Positions 1 to 8,853 of a stretch of DNA of 64,000 bases are shown here, piece after piece (within the stretch, counting starts at the first letter, position 1; the number at the start of each line of letters is the position of its first letter). The translations under genes and the position numbers were made by a program. The notes below the pieces were generated by a model. It was not told where the DNA came from and made no database searches. It saw nothing but the letters and a program-made list of their open reading frames with translations. The stretch spans positions 1,674,001 through 1,738,000 of the forward strand of contig CAVTEI010000003.1 of the NCBI GenBank assembly GCA_963733765.1, in the 5' to 3' direction. The stretch comes from DATKAS01 sp963733765 (lineage in GTDB: Bacteria > Actinomycetota > Acidimicrobiia > Acidimicrobiales > DATKAS01).

Positions 1-567
1 CCCCGACCGGACGACGCCGACGATGCGATCGAGATCGGAGTCGGGGATCGCCCACAGCAAGACGTGGTCCGCAACGCGGCCCCCCACCCGCAGCACCTTG
101 TTGCCGCGGCCGGCGACCGTGATCGATACCGGGTCGAATGGCACTTCGAGGCTGCGGCCGCTCGCTTCGTCGAGCGGACCGCCGGCCGCCAACCTGCGCA
201 GCAGCGCGACCGTTTCCTCGATCCGCTCGGCGGCGTCGCGGCGGTCGACGCCAGCGGCGCCGCTCACCTCGGAACCGCCCGCCGCGAGACCTACCATCAC
301 GCGCCCACCGAACCGGCCTTGCAGCGTGGCGATCGCCGCGGCCGTGTGGAACGGGTGCCGGAGGAACGGGTTCGTGACCATCGGCCCGACCGGGATGCGC
401 TCGGTCGCTTCGAGCGCCGCGCCGACGAGCAGCCAGGTGTCGCGCCACCAGAACGCATCGGGCAACCCCAACCAGTCCGCGCCCGCCGCTTCACTCGCGC
501 GTGCGAGCTCGGCGACCTCTTCGAGCGTGGGATTGAGGAGGTGGCACGTGACGCCGACCTGGTTCAT
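1..567 (-). CDS. LLM-class flavin/F420-dependent oxidoreductase, C-terminus off window
   Basis: The minus strand is open from ATG at 567 to base 1 (189 codons), so the 3' end lies outside the window. The product begins MNQVGVTCHLLNP and continues with LLM (bacterial luciferase-like TIM barrel) hallmarks: ELARASEAAGADWLGLPD, then VGPMVTNPFLRHP and GRVMVGLAAGG. The paralogue immediately upstream has the same TNPYLRHP pattern. Such enzymes use reduced F420 or FMNH2 to oxidise or reduce small molecules; the substrate cannot be predicted. Its ATG overlaps the stop of the preceding gene (ATGA at 564-567), so the two are translationally coupled and probably form a two-paralogue unit. Confidence 0.85.
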   Translation of the reverse strand, partial: MNQVGVTCHLLNPTLEEVAELARASEAAGADWLGLPDAFWWRDTWLLVGAALEATERIPVGPMVTNPFLRHPFHTAAAIATLQGRFGGRVMVGLAAGGSEVSGAAGVDRRDAAERIEETVALLRRLAAGGPLDEASGRSLEVPFDPVSITVAGRGNKVLRVGGRVADHVLLWAIPDSDLDRIVGVVRSG

Positions 568-1529
568 GCCGCGACCTCCGAGTTGAGCACCTTGAATGCT
601 TCCGCCGCGCCGTCGATGGCACGACCCATGTCTTGCGCGAGCAGCGCGAACCCGACGCTCTCCGGCCGGATGCGGCGCGCATGAGCCGCGAGCACTCGGC
701 CGACCTCGACCGGCGTGCCCCGTACGAGTACGTGGTCGAGCCGCTCGTCGGTCATCAGGCCCCGTGCGAGCCCGTCCTCACCCGCGGCGAGCGCGATCGA
801 AGCCTCCTGCAGGGCCGCGGCTTCGAGTCCCGCCCTCGCGCGCAGTGTCTCGGGTCCGTTCAGGAAGGCGTGGATCAGCAGCGGTCGGCTGCGCTCGACG
901 TCCTCGTCGTCGAAGCACGCGCTGATGTAAAGCGCGATCGAGATCGGTCGCACTGACCGCGCCCAACCGACGAGCTCGTCGAACAGTGAGGGCGCCACGC
1001 CCGCAACGAACACGCCATCCGCGGCTTCTGACGCGAACCGGTTGAACCGCTCGCCGCGAGCGCCGATGAACAGCGGCAGGTCGGGGGCGGTGAACGCGTG
1101 CGCGGGTGGCACATAGCCGTCAGTCGGCTCACCGCGGCACACCGCCCTGATCACGCGTACTGCCCGGCGGCACTCCGACAGCGGGGCGCGCCGCTCGATC
1201 CCGAGTGGTGCCAGTGCGACGTCACCCCCCGGACCGAGCCCCAACACCCCGCGGCCCTCCGACAGCTCGTGAACCGTCATCGCGGCGACCGCGGTGATCG
1301 CGGGATGGCGCAAGTACGGGTTCGTGACTCCGACGGCGAGGCGCAGCCGCGTCGTCACTGCTGCTGCTGCCGCGAGCAGCGCAAACGGGTCACGTCCGGG
1401 GCCTTCGTCGCCGACCCACAGGTCGTCGATTCCCGCGGCCTCGCAGTGCGCGGCGTGCGCGACGAACGTCGACGCCGCGGTGTCGGGAAACAACCAGATG
1501 CCGGTGCGCAGCGACGCCTCGCCGCTCAC
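564..1529 (-). CDS. LLM-class flavin/F420-dependent oxidoreductase
   Basis: This 321-residue protein has typical LLM family length (about 300-350). The N-terminal region reads TGIWLFPDTAASTFVAHAAH with DLWVGDEGPGRDPF, then VGVTNPYLRHP near residue 70, RGVLGLGPGG near 95 and LPLFIGARG near 150. These match the barrel strands that bind the deazaflavin or flavin. The start overlaps the stop of the AhpD-like gene (1526-1529) and its stop overlaps the next LLM start, giving a tight three-gene minus-strand operon. Cofactor F420 rather than FMN is likely for an actinobacterium but cannot be proven from sequence. Substrate unknown. Confidence 0.88.
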   Translation of the reverse strand: MSGEASLRTGIWLFPDTAASTFVAHAAHCEAAGIDDLWVGDEGPGRDPFALLAAAAAVTTRLRLAVGVTNPYLRHPAITAVAAMTVHELSEGRGVLGLGPGGDVALAPLGIERRAPLSECRRAVRVIRAVCRGEPTDGYVPPAHAFTAPDLPLFIGARGERFNRFASEAADGVFVAGVAPSLFDELVGWARSVRPISIALYISACFDDEDVERSRPLLIHAFLNGPETLRARAGLEAAALQEASIALAAGEDGLARGLMTDERLDHVLVRGTPVEVGRVLAAHARRIRPESVGFALLAQDMGRAIDGAAEAFKVLNSEVAA

Positions 1530-2095
1530 TTCGGAAGCGCCGACAACGCGTGCGCTTCGGGGATCTCGGTCGTCAAGCCCAAACCGTTCGCCACGCGGTT
1601 GATGTAGCAGTAGTACGCAACGATGTTGTTGAGGTCGAGGATGTCGAGATCGTCGAGACCGACATCTCGCAGAGCTTCGACATCCCGCTCGGTGACCTCG
1701 ATCGGTGTGGCGGTCAGCCGCGCCGCGTAGCCGAGGATCGCGTCGAGCCGATCACTTCCGCTGCGCACGCGCGCGGCATCGCGTGTGACCGCGTCGATGG
1801 TCTCTCGGTCGACTCCCAACGTCGGCAGCTTCACCCGCAGACCGGACGCGCAGTGTGGCGTGCCGTTCAACGTCGACGCGACGTACGCGGCGAGCTGGCG
1901 CTCCGCCGGTGTCAACGACGAGGGACATCCCTCGACGGACCGGTACAGCCGCAATCGCTCCATCACGATGTCGGGGTACAGGCTGCCGAGCATCGTGAAC
2001 TCGGTCGGCTCGCCGAGCCGCTCGGCCTGCCAGTCGTAGGCCTCCTTCAGCAGGCCCGTCGCGTCGTCGGCGCTCACCGTCGTGATCCAAGGCAT
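1526..2095 (-). CDS. AhpD-like/carboxymuconolactone decarboxylase-type protein
   Basis: The protein is about 189 residues from ATG at 2095; the open frame extends 11 codons upstream, but MPWITTV is the usual family beginning. It resembles peroxidase-related all-helical AhpD/CMD proteins: LGSLYPDIVMERLRLYRSV, LTPAERQLAAYVASTLN, PHCASGLRVKL and a C-terminal NNIVAYYCYINRVANGLGL. The canonical AhpD CxxC is reduced to a single cysteine followed by Ala-Ser (CAS), so the peroxidase relay may be altered. It is divergent from nudC with only 31 bp between starts, a shared promoter region, and coupled to the downstream LLM gene. Confidence 0.75.
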   Translation of the reverse strand: MPWITTVSADDATGLLKEAYDWQAERLGEPTEFTMLGSLYPDIVMERLRLYRSVEGCPSSLTPAERQLAAYVASTLNGTPHCASGLRVKLPTLGVDRETIDAVTRDAARVRSGSDRLDAILGYAARLTATPIEVTERDVEALRDVGLDDLDILDLNNIVAYYCYINRVANGLGLTTEIPEAHALSALPK

Positions 2096-2126
2096 GCCCC
2101 GAGTCTCGCACCGGTACGGTGACGCC

Positions 2127-2939
2127 ATGGCCAGGCCGTTCGTCCCGATGCTGCATCCGCCGGCGACGGAGGACGACGAAGCGACGCCCGAGCAGCGCTG
2201 GTTCTACGTGCGCGGCGACGACGTGCTCGTCACCGACGGCCAGGTGGAGCTTCCCCTTCGGGGCCGCCACTTCCTCGGCCTGCTCGACGGCCGCCCGTGC
2301 TGGGCCGGCGACGTCGAACCCCCCGAGTCGGGCGAGGACGACGGATCGTTCGTGCCCCTGCGCGCCCTGTGGGGTCGTCTCGACGAGGTGGAGTGGACCG
2401 TCGCGGGGCGTGCGGTGCAGCTCGTCGAGTGGGATCGCACCCACCGCTTCTGTGGCCGGTGCGGTGACTCCACGATTCCCGCTTCAGGGGAGCGCGCCCG
2501 CCGTTGCCCGCGGTGCGGCCTGTTGGCTTTCCCGCGGCTCGCTCCCGCGATCATCGTACTCGTCGAGCGAGACGGCGAGAACGGGCCCGAGGCGCTGCTC
2601 GCCCGCGGCCGCCAGTTCCCGATCCCGATGTACAGCTGTCTGGCCGGGTTCGTCGAGCCGGGCGAGACGATGGAGGAGGCGGTGCACCGCGAGGTGCGCG
2701 AAGAGGTCGGCGTCACACTCGCTGACGTCCGCTATGTCGCCAGCCAGCCATGGCCCTTCCCGCACTCGCTGATGCTCGGCTTCAACGCGCACTGGAGCGA
2801 AGGCGACATCGTCATCGACGAGAACGAGATCGCCGACGCCAACTGGTACCGCGCCGACGACCTACCGATGATTCCGCCGGGTATGAGCATCGCTCGCCGT
2901 CTCATTGACGCGTGGGTGGAGAGGGCAACCGCCCGGTGA
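2127..2939 (+). CDS. nudC: NAD(+)/NADH diphosphatase NudC
   Basis: This 270-residue Nudix hydrolase cleaves NADH/NAD to NMNH/NMN plus AMP, and in other bacteria removes NAD caps from RNA. Visible features are a zinc ribbon (FCGRCG near 108 and CPRCG near 130), a full Nudix box (GFVEPGETMEEAVHREVREEVG, about 175-196, broken here as G-x5-E-x7-REVREE) and the NudC-specific SQPWPFPHS motif near 207. The start is the ATG at 2127, giving MARPFVPMLHPP; a longer open frame exists but lacks support. The stop overlaps the GTG of the M20 peptidase gene (GTGA at 2936-2939). Confidence 0.93.
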   Translation: MARPFVPMLHPPATEDDEATPEQRWFYVRGDDVLVTDGQVELPLRGRHFLGLLDGRPCWAGDVEPPESGEDDGSFVPLRALWGRLDEVEWTVAGRAVQLVEWDRTHRFCGRCGDSTIPASGERARRCPRCGLLAFPRLAPAIIVLVERDGENGPEALLARGRQFPIPMYSCLAGFVEPGETMEEAVHREVREEVGVTLADVRYVASQPWPFPHSLMLGFNAHWSEGDIVIDENEIADANWYRADDLPMIPPGMSIARRLIDAWVERATAR

Positions 2940-4286
2940 TCGACCGAGATACCGGCGAGGTCGTCGAGCTGCTGCAGGCCCTCATCCGCAACGCGTGCGT
3001 GAACCTCGGCACTACGGAGTCGGGCGAGGAACGTCGGAACGCCGAGACGCTCGCCGCGTACCTCGGGGCCGGCGGCCTCGACGTCGCGAGCTTCCATCAT
3101 GCGGACACGCCCGATCGCCCTTCGCTCGTCGTGCGGATCGACGGGTCCGATCCGGACGTGCCGTCGATGGCGCTCGTGGGGCACACCGACGTCGTGCCGG
3201 TGTCGGAGGAGGGGTGGAGCCGCGACCCGTTCGGCGGTGAGCTCGTTGAAGGAGAGGTCTGGGGACGCGGCGCGGTCGACATGCTCAACCAGACCGCGTC
3301 GATGGCCGTCGCCGTGCGCCGGCTCGCGGAGGCGGGCTTCCGTCCGAAGGGAACGCTCTACTACCTCGCGCTGCCCGACGAGGAAGCCGGGAGCATCTTC
3401 GGCGCGAAGCACCTCATCGACGAGCACGGCGACGACCTCCGGATCGACTACGTGCTCACCGAAGTCGGCGGCATCGTCACCGAAGGAGCGACAGGCACCA
3501 ACGTCGAAGCCGTCACCGGCGAGAAGGGCGGCGCGGTCGTCGACATCACCGTCCACGGCACTCCGAGCCATGGATCGACACCGTTCGGCTCCGACAACGC
3601 GGTGATCAAAGCCGCTGAGATCGTGCGGCGCCTCGCCGAGCATCGGCCCGAGACCCGCATCACCGACTCGTGGCGCCGATGGGTCGACGGGCAGGCGTAC
3701 GACGCCGACCTGAAGGCATTGCTCACCGACGCTGACCGGCTCTGGGACGCCCTGGGCACGCTTCCGCCGGGCCTCGCTGCACGCGCACACGCGTGCACGC
3801 ACACGACCTACCCACCGACGGTGATCCACGGCGGGCAGAAGCGCAACGTGATCCCTGACCGCGTCGTCGTGCAGCCCGACATCCGCATCGTGCACGGCGA
3901 GACGGTCGATGGAGTGATCGCCGGGTCTCCACGAGCTCCTTGCCGATTTCGGGGATGACGTGGACATCACGGTCGTGCGTTCGGGCGAACCGACCGAGTC
4001 GCCCATCGGCACTCCGATGTGGGCGGCGATGGAACGGGCTGCGCAGCGCGCCTATCCGGGTGCGCATCTGCTCGGGTGCCCGCTCACCGGCGCGACTGAC
4101 GCGCGGTGGTTCCGGAAGGCCGGCGTGCCCTCGTACGGGTTCGGCCTGCTCAGTCGGTCGATCACCCCCACTGAGTACTGGTCGCGCTTCCACGGCAACG
4201 ACGAGCGCGTCGATGTCGAGTCGTTGCGGCTGTCGTCAGAGATGTGGGAGCAGCTCGCCCGCGACTTCCTCAACGACGAGCGCTGA
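2936..4286 (+). CDS. M20 family metallopeptidase (apparent single-base frameshift)
   Basis: M20-type amidohydrolases or dipeptidases use a dinuclear metal site. GTG at 2936 gives VIDRDTGEVVELLQALIRN. Metal-ligand motifs are GHTDVVPV near residue 81, GRGAVDML near 117 and LPDEEAGS near 149; dimerisation-domain text GTPSHGSTPFGSDNAV follows. At about 3921-3930 the frame breaks (IAGSPRAPC then stop at 3958), while the next frame continues as LHELLADFGDD and ends properly with FHGNDERVDVESLRL at 4286. Removing one base restores one protein of about 450 residues. A paralogue at 41.4-42.7 kb has the same organisation. I regard this as one real gene with a sequencing or natural indel. Confidence 0.8.
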
Positions 4287-5473
4287 GCACGCGGCGCCGC
4301 GGGCTTCGACAGGTCGCCCTTTGTCCCGATCGTCACTCGTTCGAGGCCCAACCATCCCGCCATCGCGCGGAGCTCGCCGGCCAGCGCGTCGGCCACAGCA
4401 GCAACATCAACTCCGGGCTCCGCGAAGGCGCCCGGCACGATCAGCGTCTTCGCCTTGCGGTCGGCTTTGACATCGACTCGACCGACGATCGTGTCGCCGT
4501 GGAGGAACGGCAGCACGTAGTAGCCGTACACGCGCTTCGGCGCCGGTGTGTAGATCTCGATGCGGTAGTGGAAGTCGAAGAGGCGCTCGTCGCGCTCGCG
4601 GTACCAGACCAGGTTGTCGAACGGGCTGAGCAACGCGGTCGCCTCGACGCGCCGGGGCAAGCGAGCGTCGCGGTGCCGGTACGCGGGTTTGGTCCATCCC
4701 TCCACCTGCACGGGCACCAGCACGCCCTCCTCCACGAGCTCGGCCAAGGGCGGCCGGCTCGATATGACTGCCAGGCGGAAGTAGTCCGTGAGGTCGCTGG
4801 CGGTCGCGACGCCCATGGCCCGGGCGCCAAGCTCGAGCAGCGCCTTGCGAGCGTCGTGCTCCGACGGTGTGGGCACCGCGAGCACGTCGGGCGGTAGGAG
4901 ACGCTCGGGGATGTCGTACACGCGCTCGAAGTTCGGGCGCCGCGTCGCTGTCACCTGGCCGGTCATGAACAGGTACTCGAGCGTCCGCTTGCCCTTCGCC
5001 CAACCCCACCACGGCCCGGCTTTCGTACCCGGATCGCTCAGCTCACCTGCGCTCAACGGCCCGTGGGTGCGCACCTCCGCGAGCACCTCGGCGAGGTAGC
5101 CGGGATGCGCACGTTCGAGGTTGGTCAACCATTGCGACATCCTCGGCGTGCGGTGCTCCCGCATCTTCCAGCGCCACAGCGGCTGCAGCTCGGTCGGGAG
5201 CAACGACGCCTCGTGGCCCCAGTACTCGAAAAGGTAGTGCGAGTTCCACGCCAGCTGTTGAAGCGCCTCGACCGGGTACGGCCCGAGGCGCGAGAAGAAC
5301 GGCAGGTAGTGCGAGCGCACGACGACGTTCACCGAGTCGAGCTGGATCACACCCAGTCGGTCGGCGACACGTCGCAGATGCCGCCGATCGATCTTGCCGG
5401 TTGGCCGCTTCTCGGCGAAGCCCTGCGCTGCGAGTGCGATACGGCGCGCCTCACCGATCGACAGCTGATCCAT
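4052..5473 (-). CDS. YcaQ-type winged-helix DNA glycosylase family protein (HTH_42)
   Basis: The core (about residues 1-390) matches the YcaQ/AlkX family, which unhooks DNA interstrand crosslinks. Visible motifs are RLGVIQLDSVNVVVRSHYLP (N-terminal IQxDxxN-type signature), EYWGHEASLLP near 85, WWGWAKGKRTLEYLF near 165, LLSPFDNLVWYRERDERLFDF near 285 and the family C-terminal GYYVLPFLHGDTIVGRVDVKADR. After GTKGDLSKP (about 395) the frame runs on for about 80 residues antisense to the M20 gene. That tail looks non-homologous, so the true end is probably near 4270-4290 and an indel may have removed the natural stop. It heads a possible unit with the DUF952 gene upstream (12-bp gap). Confidence 0.82.
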   Translation of the reverse strand: MDQLSIGEARRIALAAQGFAEKRPTGKIDRRHLRRVADRLGVIQLDSVNVVVRSHYLPFFSRLGPYPVEALQQLAWNSHYLFEYWGHEASLLPTELQPLWRWKMREHRTPRMSQWLTNLERAHPGYLAEVLAEVRTHGPLSAGELSDPGTKAGPWWGWAKGKRTLEYLFMTGQVTATRRPNFERVYDIPERLLPPDVLAVPTPSEHDARKALLELGARAMGVATASDLTDYFRLAVISSRPPLAELVEEGVLVPVQVEGWTKPAYRHRDARLPRRVEATALLSPFDNLVWYRERDERLFDFHYRIEIYTPAPKRVYGYYVLPFLHGDTIVGRVDVKADRKAKTLIVPGAFAEPGVDVAAVADALAGELRAMAGWLGLERVTIGTKGDLSKPAAPRAQRSSLRKSRASCSHISDDSRNDSTSTRSSLPWKRDQYSVGVIDRLSRPNPYEGTPAFRNHRASVAPVSGHPSRCAPG

Positions 5474-5485
5474 CGGGCGCCGACC

Positions 5486-5815
5486 CTACGCGAGGGGAAG
5501 GAACGTGCCGTCCGCCGCGCGCCGAACGTCGCGCACCTCTCGAACTGCCGCCGTCTCGATCGGTCCGTACACGTGCGGGAAGATGCGCGCCGCATCCTCG
5601 TACTTGACCTCTGACGACAAGGCGTCGACGTCGATGGTGAGCACCACGTACGCGCGGGGGTCGTCGCGGTAGTAGCGGTTCGCCGTGTCGATCACCGCGG
5701 TCTCGCCGTCGGTGCAATGCACGAAGCCGTCGGCCGCGAACGCCTCGGGCACGTAGGTGTCGTGTGCACGTTGCGCCTCCCAGACCTCGCCCGCGACCAG
5801 ATGAAACGTGTCCAC
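5486..5815 (-). CDS. DUF952 domain protein
   Basis: This 109-residue protein matches the DUF952 family, which folds like an ADP-ribosyltransferase remnant and has no assigned function. Visible are FHLVAGEVWEAQRAHDTYVPEAF, then DGFVHCTDGETAVIDTANRYY and a C-terminal FPHVYGPIETAAVREV. The FVHCTD and HVYGPI motifs are characteristic. Length is normal for the family. The gene lies 12 bp upstream of the YcaQ-like gene and 7 bp downstream of the lipocalin-like gene on the same strand, so all may be co-transcribed. Confidence 0.85.
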   Translation of the reverse strand: MDTFHLVAGEVWEAQRAHDTYVPEAFAADGFVHCTDGETAVIDTANRYYRDDPRAYVVLTIDVDALSSEVKYEDAARIFPHVYGPIETAAVREVRDVRRAADGTFLPLA

Positions 5816-5822
5816 GCGTCAG

Positions 5823-6836
5823 CTACTCGGCCAAACCCACCGGTGTGCCGTCGATGATCTGGTCGAGGTACTCCGACAGCCCGTAGCCCACGCGCCCGTC
5901 ATCGAGCGTCCACTCGGTCATGCCCTCGCTGATGCGAGTGACGAGCATGTTGCCGTCGGGATCGGGACGGCGGTTACGCAGCGGGATCAGGTTCATCACC
6001 GTTCCCTTGATCCGCCACTCCTTCTCTGAACGCGACGATCGGAGCACCGCGGTGATCTCCTCGTGGTACTGGTCTTCGCCCTCGTAGGCCGTCGAGAGCT
6101 CGAGCCCGTCGCAGTAGTGCATCTGGCCGTCCTCCCAGACGAAGCCGCCCCGGGTGCCTTTGGCGTCGCGGCGGGCCACCCTGCTGCCCATGAACCCGAA
6201 GTCCTTTCCCACGTTGGCCGTCAGCCAGCGGTAGTACCAGGGTGCCTGCCAGAAGCGCGGCCCCCATGAATGGTCACGCAGGCCGAACCCGACGACCAAC
6301 CACTCGCGCTCGCCGACGCGGATGCGTCCCGAGCCGGCGACGAGCTGTTCGTAGTGCCCGCGCGCGAACTCCTCGCCGGGCGTCTCGTGCGGCTCGTCGG
6401 GCTCGCCGCCGAACATCGACGCGCGGCCCTGACCGGTGAAGGTGATGTCGATCGAGGCCTCGGCATACGGGTTCTCGGTGAACGCCTTCTTCGGGTCGGC
6501 CATCTCGAGCGGATCGTCGAGCAGCACCACCTTGCCCTCATAGGCGACACGCAGCTCCTCGAACGGCGTGATCATCGTCCAGCGCATGCCGCCGGCATCG
6601 AACGCGTCGTTGTTCGAGATCTCCGCGCGCTTGAACAGGAACCCCACTTGTCCGTCGGGGAGATACAGGCAGATCGTCATCTCCGCATAGCCCTCGTTCG
6701 CGCGGTTGCCGATGCGGAAGAAGCCCCCGATCTTGTTGTCGGGATCGAAGATGTTCACGTACATGCTCTCGTTGAAGTTGGGCTCGGGGCCCAGCTCGTG
6801 CATGTACTCGTCAGCCGGTTCAAGTCGCACACCCAT
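5823..6836 (-). CDS. Lipocalin-like (AttH/CrtC-type, DUF7064-like) protein
   Basis: This 337-residue soluble protein contains no signal peptide or membrane segment. The sequence has NFNESMYVNIFD near residue 20, a central RIRVGEREWLVVGFGLRDHSWGPRFW (about 185-210) and repeated Trp/Tyr-rich strands such as WYYRWLTANVG. The xDHSWGPRxW motif is typical of two-domain lipocalin-like proteins related to CrtC and AttH, which occur in actinobacterial lipid and sterol catabolic regions. The assignment is from motif memory; no enzymatic role can be claimed. It is followed by the DUF952 gene after 7 bp and preceded by an SDR gene after 16 bp. Confidence 0.65.
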   Translation of the reverse strand: MGVRLEPADEYMHELGPEPNFNESMYVNIFDPDNKIGGFFRIGNRANEGYAEMTICLYLPDGQVGFLFKRAEISNNDAFDAGGMRWTMITPFEELRVAYEGKVVLLDDPLEMADPKKAFTENPYAEASIDITFTGQGRASMFGGEPDEPHETPGEEFARGHYEQLVAGSGRIRVGEREWLVVGFGLRDHSWGPRFWQAPWYYRWLTANVGKDFGFMGSRVARRDAKGTRGGFVWEDGQMHYCDGLELSTAYEGEDQYHEEITAVLRSSRSEKEWRIKGTVMNLIPLRNRRPDPDGNMLVTRISEGMTEWTLDDGRVGYGLSEYLDQIIDGTPVGLAE

Positions 6837-6852
6837 GGGCGCGGACCTTAGG

Positions 6853-7659
6853 TCACGCCTGCTGGTCGCCGCCTACCCGCGCTTGCAACCTGCGCATGCC
6901 GTTGAGCCAGCGGTCGTAGTCGTCGGTCTTGCGCCGCCAGTACGTGAGGACCTCGGGATGGGGGAGCACAAGGAACTGCTCCGCTGCGATCGCGGCGACG
7001 ACGGCATCCGCCACGTCCTCGGGCTCGAGCACCGCGCCACCCGCGCGCACCGCCGCCGCGCTCGCCGCGCGGATGTCGCCGGTGAACATGCCCGTGCGCA
7101 CACCTTGGGGACACAGGCACGACACGCGCACGCCTTGATCGCCATAGGTCACCGCGAGCCACTCGGCGAATGCGACCGCGGCGTGTTTGGTCACGGCGTA
7201 CGGAGCGGAGCCGATCTGGGTGAGCAACCCCGCCGCGCTCGCGGTCGCGAGGAAGTACCCCTCGCCCCGCGCCAACCATCCCGGCAGCAGCGCACGTGCC
7301 GCGTAGACGTGGGCCATCGTGTTGACCTGCCAGATGCGCTCCCATGCGTCGTCGGGAGTCTCCGGGCCGGTTCCCAGCCCGATGCCGGCGTTGGCACAGA
7401 ACAGATCGATCGGCCCGTACGTGGCCTCGGCCCGTTCGACGAGACCGATCACCTCGGCCTCGATCGCCACGTTCGTCGGCACCGCCATCGAGACGCCGCC
7501 CGCCCCCGCGATCTCCGCGGCGACGGCTGCGGCACCGTCGGCGTTGACGTCTGCGACGACGACACCCGCCGCGCCCTCCGCGCCGAAGCGTCGCGCGAGG
7601 CCCCGACCGATCCCGCTCGCGCCCCCGGTGACCACCACGACCTTGCCTTCGAGCTGCAT
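6853..7659 (-). CDS. Short-chain dehydrogenase/reductase
   Basis: This 268-residue classical SDR shows TGGASGIGRGLARRF (Rossmann TGxxxGxG) at about 11-25, CANAGIGLG near 90 and the catalytic Ser...Tyr-x3-Lys as SAAGLL...YAVTKHAAVAFAEWL (about 145-165). After the core, VSCLCPQGVRTGMF is the usual PG-type motif. The C-terminal extension (LPHPEVLTYWRRKTDDYDRWLNGMRRLQ) is characteristic of a subgroup often found beside acyl-CoA and F420 enzymes. It probably oxidises a hydroxyl or reduces a keto group with NAD(P). The same-strand neighbour at 5823 starts 16 bp after its stop. Confidence 0.88.
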   Translation of the reverse strand: MQLEGKVVVVTGGASGIGRGLARRFGAEGAAGVVVADVNADGAAAVAAEIAGAGGVSMAVPTNVAIEAEVIGLVERAEATYGPIDLFCANAGIGLGTGPETPDDAWERIWQVNTMAHVYAARALLPGWLARGEGYFLATASAAGLLTQIGSAPYAVTKHAAVAFAEWLAVTYGDQGVRVSCLCPQGVRTGMFTGDIRAASAAAVRAGGAVLEPEDVADAVVAAIAAEQFLVLPHPEVLTYWRRKTDDYDRWLNGMRRLQARVGGDQQA

Positions 7660-7721
7660 GGCCGGGACTGTACGAGTGTCGGAGCTCCTTCGTCAGGCTG
7701 TGACGTTGGCGCCTTCCTCCG

Positions 7722-8711
7722 TCAGGCTGTGGCCGCGGCCTCCATCGTGGCGACAGTGACCGCCATGCGATCCGGGCCCCACGGCAGCGGCATGAGCACC
7801 GGCACCTCGACCCCGCCGGCGACGTAGGCCCGTACGGTGTCGCGCACTGTGCCGGCGTCACCCATGACGTCGATCCCGTCGACCATGCGATCCGAGACAG
7901 CGGCGACGGCGCCCTCTCGATCTCCCGCCGCGTGGCGCTCCCGGATGTCGGCGACCTCGTCGCCGAAGCCGGCGCGCGTGAAGCTCTGCGCATAGGCATC
8001 GACGACGGCATAGGAGAACAGGTCGCGCCGCGCCGCCTCGATGCCGTCGGCGCGATCGGCGACGAGACCCGCGTGGACGTATGCGTAGATCGTCGCGGCG
8101 CCACCCTCGCGGACCCGCTCGACGGACCACGGCACATGGCTCGCGGGGATGTAGTTGAGGAGGACGCCATCGGCGAGCTCGCCCGCGAGCCGCAGCATGC
8201 CGGCATTGAGGGCTCCGACGATGATCTTGGGTCGCCGCTCGCCGAGTCGCACGCCGAGTCGAAAACGGTTGATCTCGTAGAAGTCGCCCTTGAACGACAC
8301 CGTGTCGCCGGCGAGGCACTCCTTCAGCAGGGTGACGTACTCGCGTACCTGGGCCAGCGGCCGCTTCTCGTACTTCGCGCCGTGCCACCGGCCCGCCACC
8401 ACCGGTGACGAGATGCCGACTCCCACGAGGATCTCGCGGTCGGGATGGAGGGCCTGCAGGGTCGCGGCCGCCATGGCCACCAGCGGCGGGGTCCGGAGCT
8501 GCAGGGCGAGCACGCCGGTGCCGAGATCGAGGGACGGCGCAGCGGCCCCGGCCGCTCCGAGCAGGGAGAACGCCTCAGTACCGTTGGCCTCGGCTACCCA
8601 GAACGACCGGTAGCCAAGCTCTTCCGCCGCCCGGGCGACCTCGACGCCGCCGGTCACTCCGAGGGCTCCGAGGCTCGCGTAGGTCACGCCGAGCGAGGGG
8701 TGGGGTGCCAT
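7722..8711 (-). CDS. LLM-class F420-dependent oxidoreductase
   Basis: This 329-residue protein starts at ATG 8711 (MAPHPSLGVTYASLGAL); an upstream in-frame extension to 9026 is antisense to another gene and unlikely. LLM features are ELGYRSFWVAEANGTEAFSLL, DLGTGVLALQLRTPPLVAM, REILVGVGISSPVV near 100, PKIIVGALNAGMLRLAGELADGVLLNY (about 175-205) and a late MGDAGTVRDTVRAYVAGGVEVP. This is the F420-type pattern found in mycobacterial-like enzymes. The stop region carries an imperfect duplication (about 19 bp of CACAGCCTGACGxAGGA repeated 34 bp downstream). Substrate unknown. Confidence 0.88.
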   Translation of the reverse strand: MAPHPSLGVTYASLGALGVTGGVEVARAAEELGYRSFWVAEANGTEAFSLLGAAGAAAPSLDLGTGVLALQLRTPPLVAMAAATLQALHPDREILVGVGISSPVVAGRWHGAKYEKRPLAQVREYVTLLKECLAGDTVSFKGDFYEINRFRLGVRLGERRPKIIVGALNAGMLRLAGELADGVLLNYIPASHVPWSVERVREGGAATIYAYVHAGLVADRADGIEAARRDLFSYAVVDAYAQSFTRAGFGDEVADIRERHAAGDREGAVAAVSDRMVDGIDVMGDAGTVRDTVRAYVAGGVEVPVLMPLPWGPDRMAVTVATMEAAATA

Positions 8712-8853
8712 CCGCGGGACGCTATCGGTCCGAAGTGTGCCGGTCCGGTGACGGAAATCTCCGAACCCTTGAAACCGTCGCGTCACACTCGACCGGTACG
8801 GTGTCAGTACGGATCGGGAATGCCGAGCCGGACCGGACGGTTGGGAGGGTTCG

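Noticed and set aside
2936..4286. Programmed frameshifting as an explanation for the split genes
   Set aside because: No common slippery sequence or stimulatory structure is shared among the breaks, which occur at different codons and in unrelated families with both insertions and deletions.
8712..8853. Promoter for the small gene with TTGAAA at about 8769 and a TACGGT-like box
   Set aside because: The spacing is about 22 bases, too long for a confident assignment.
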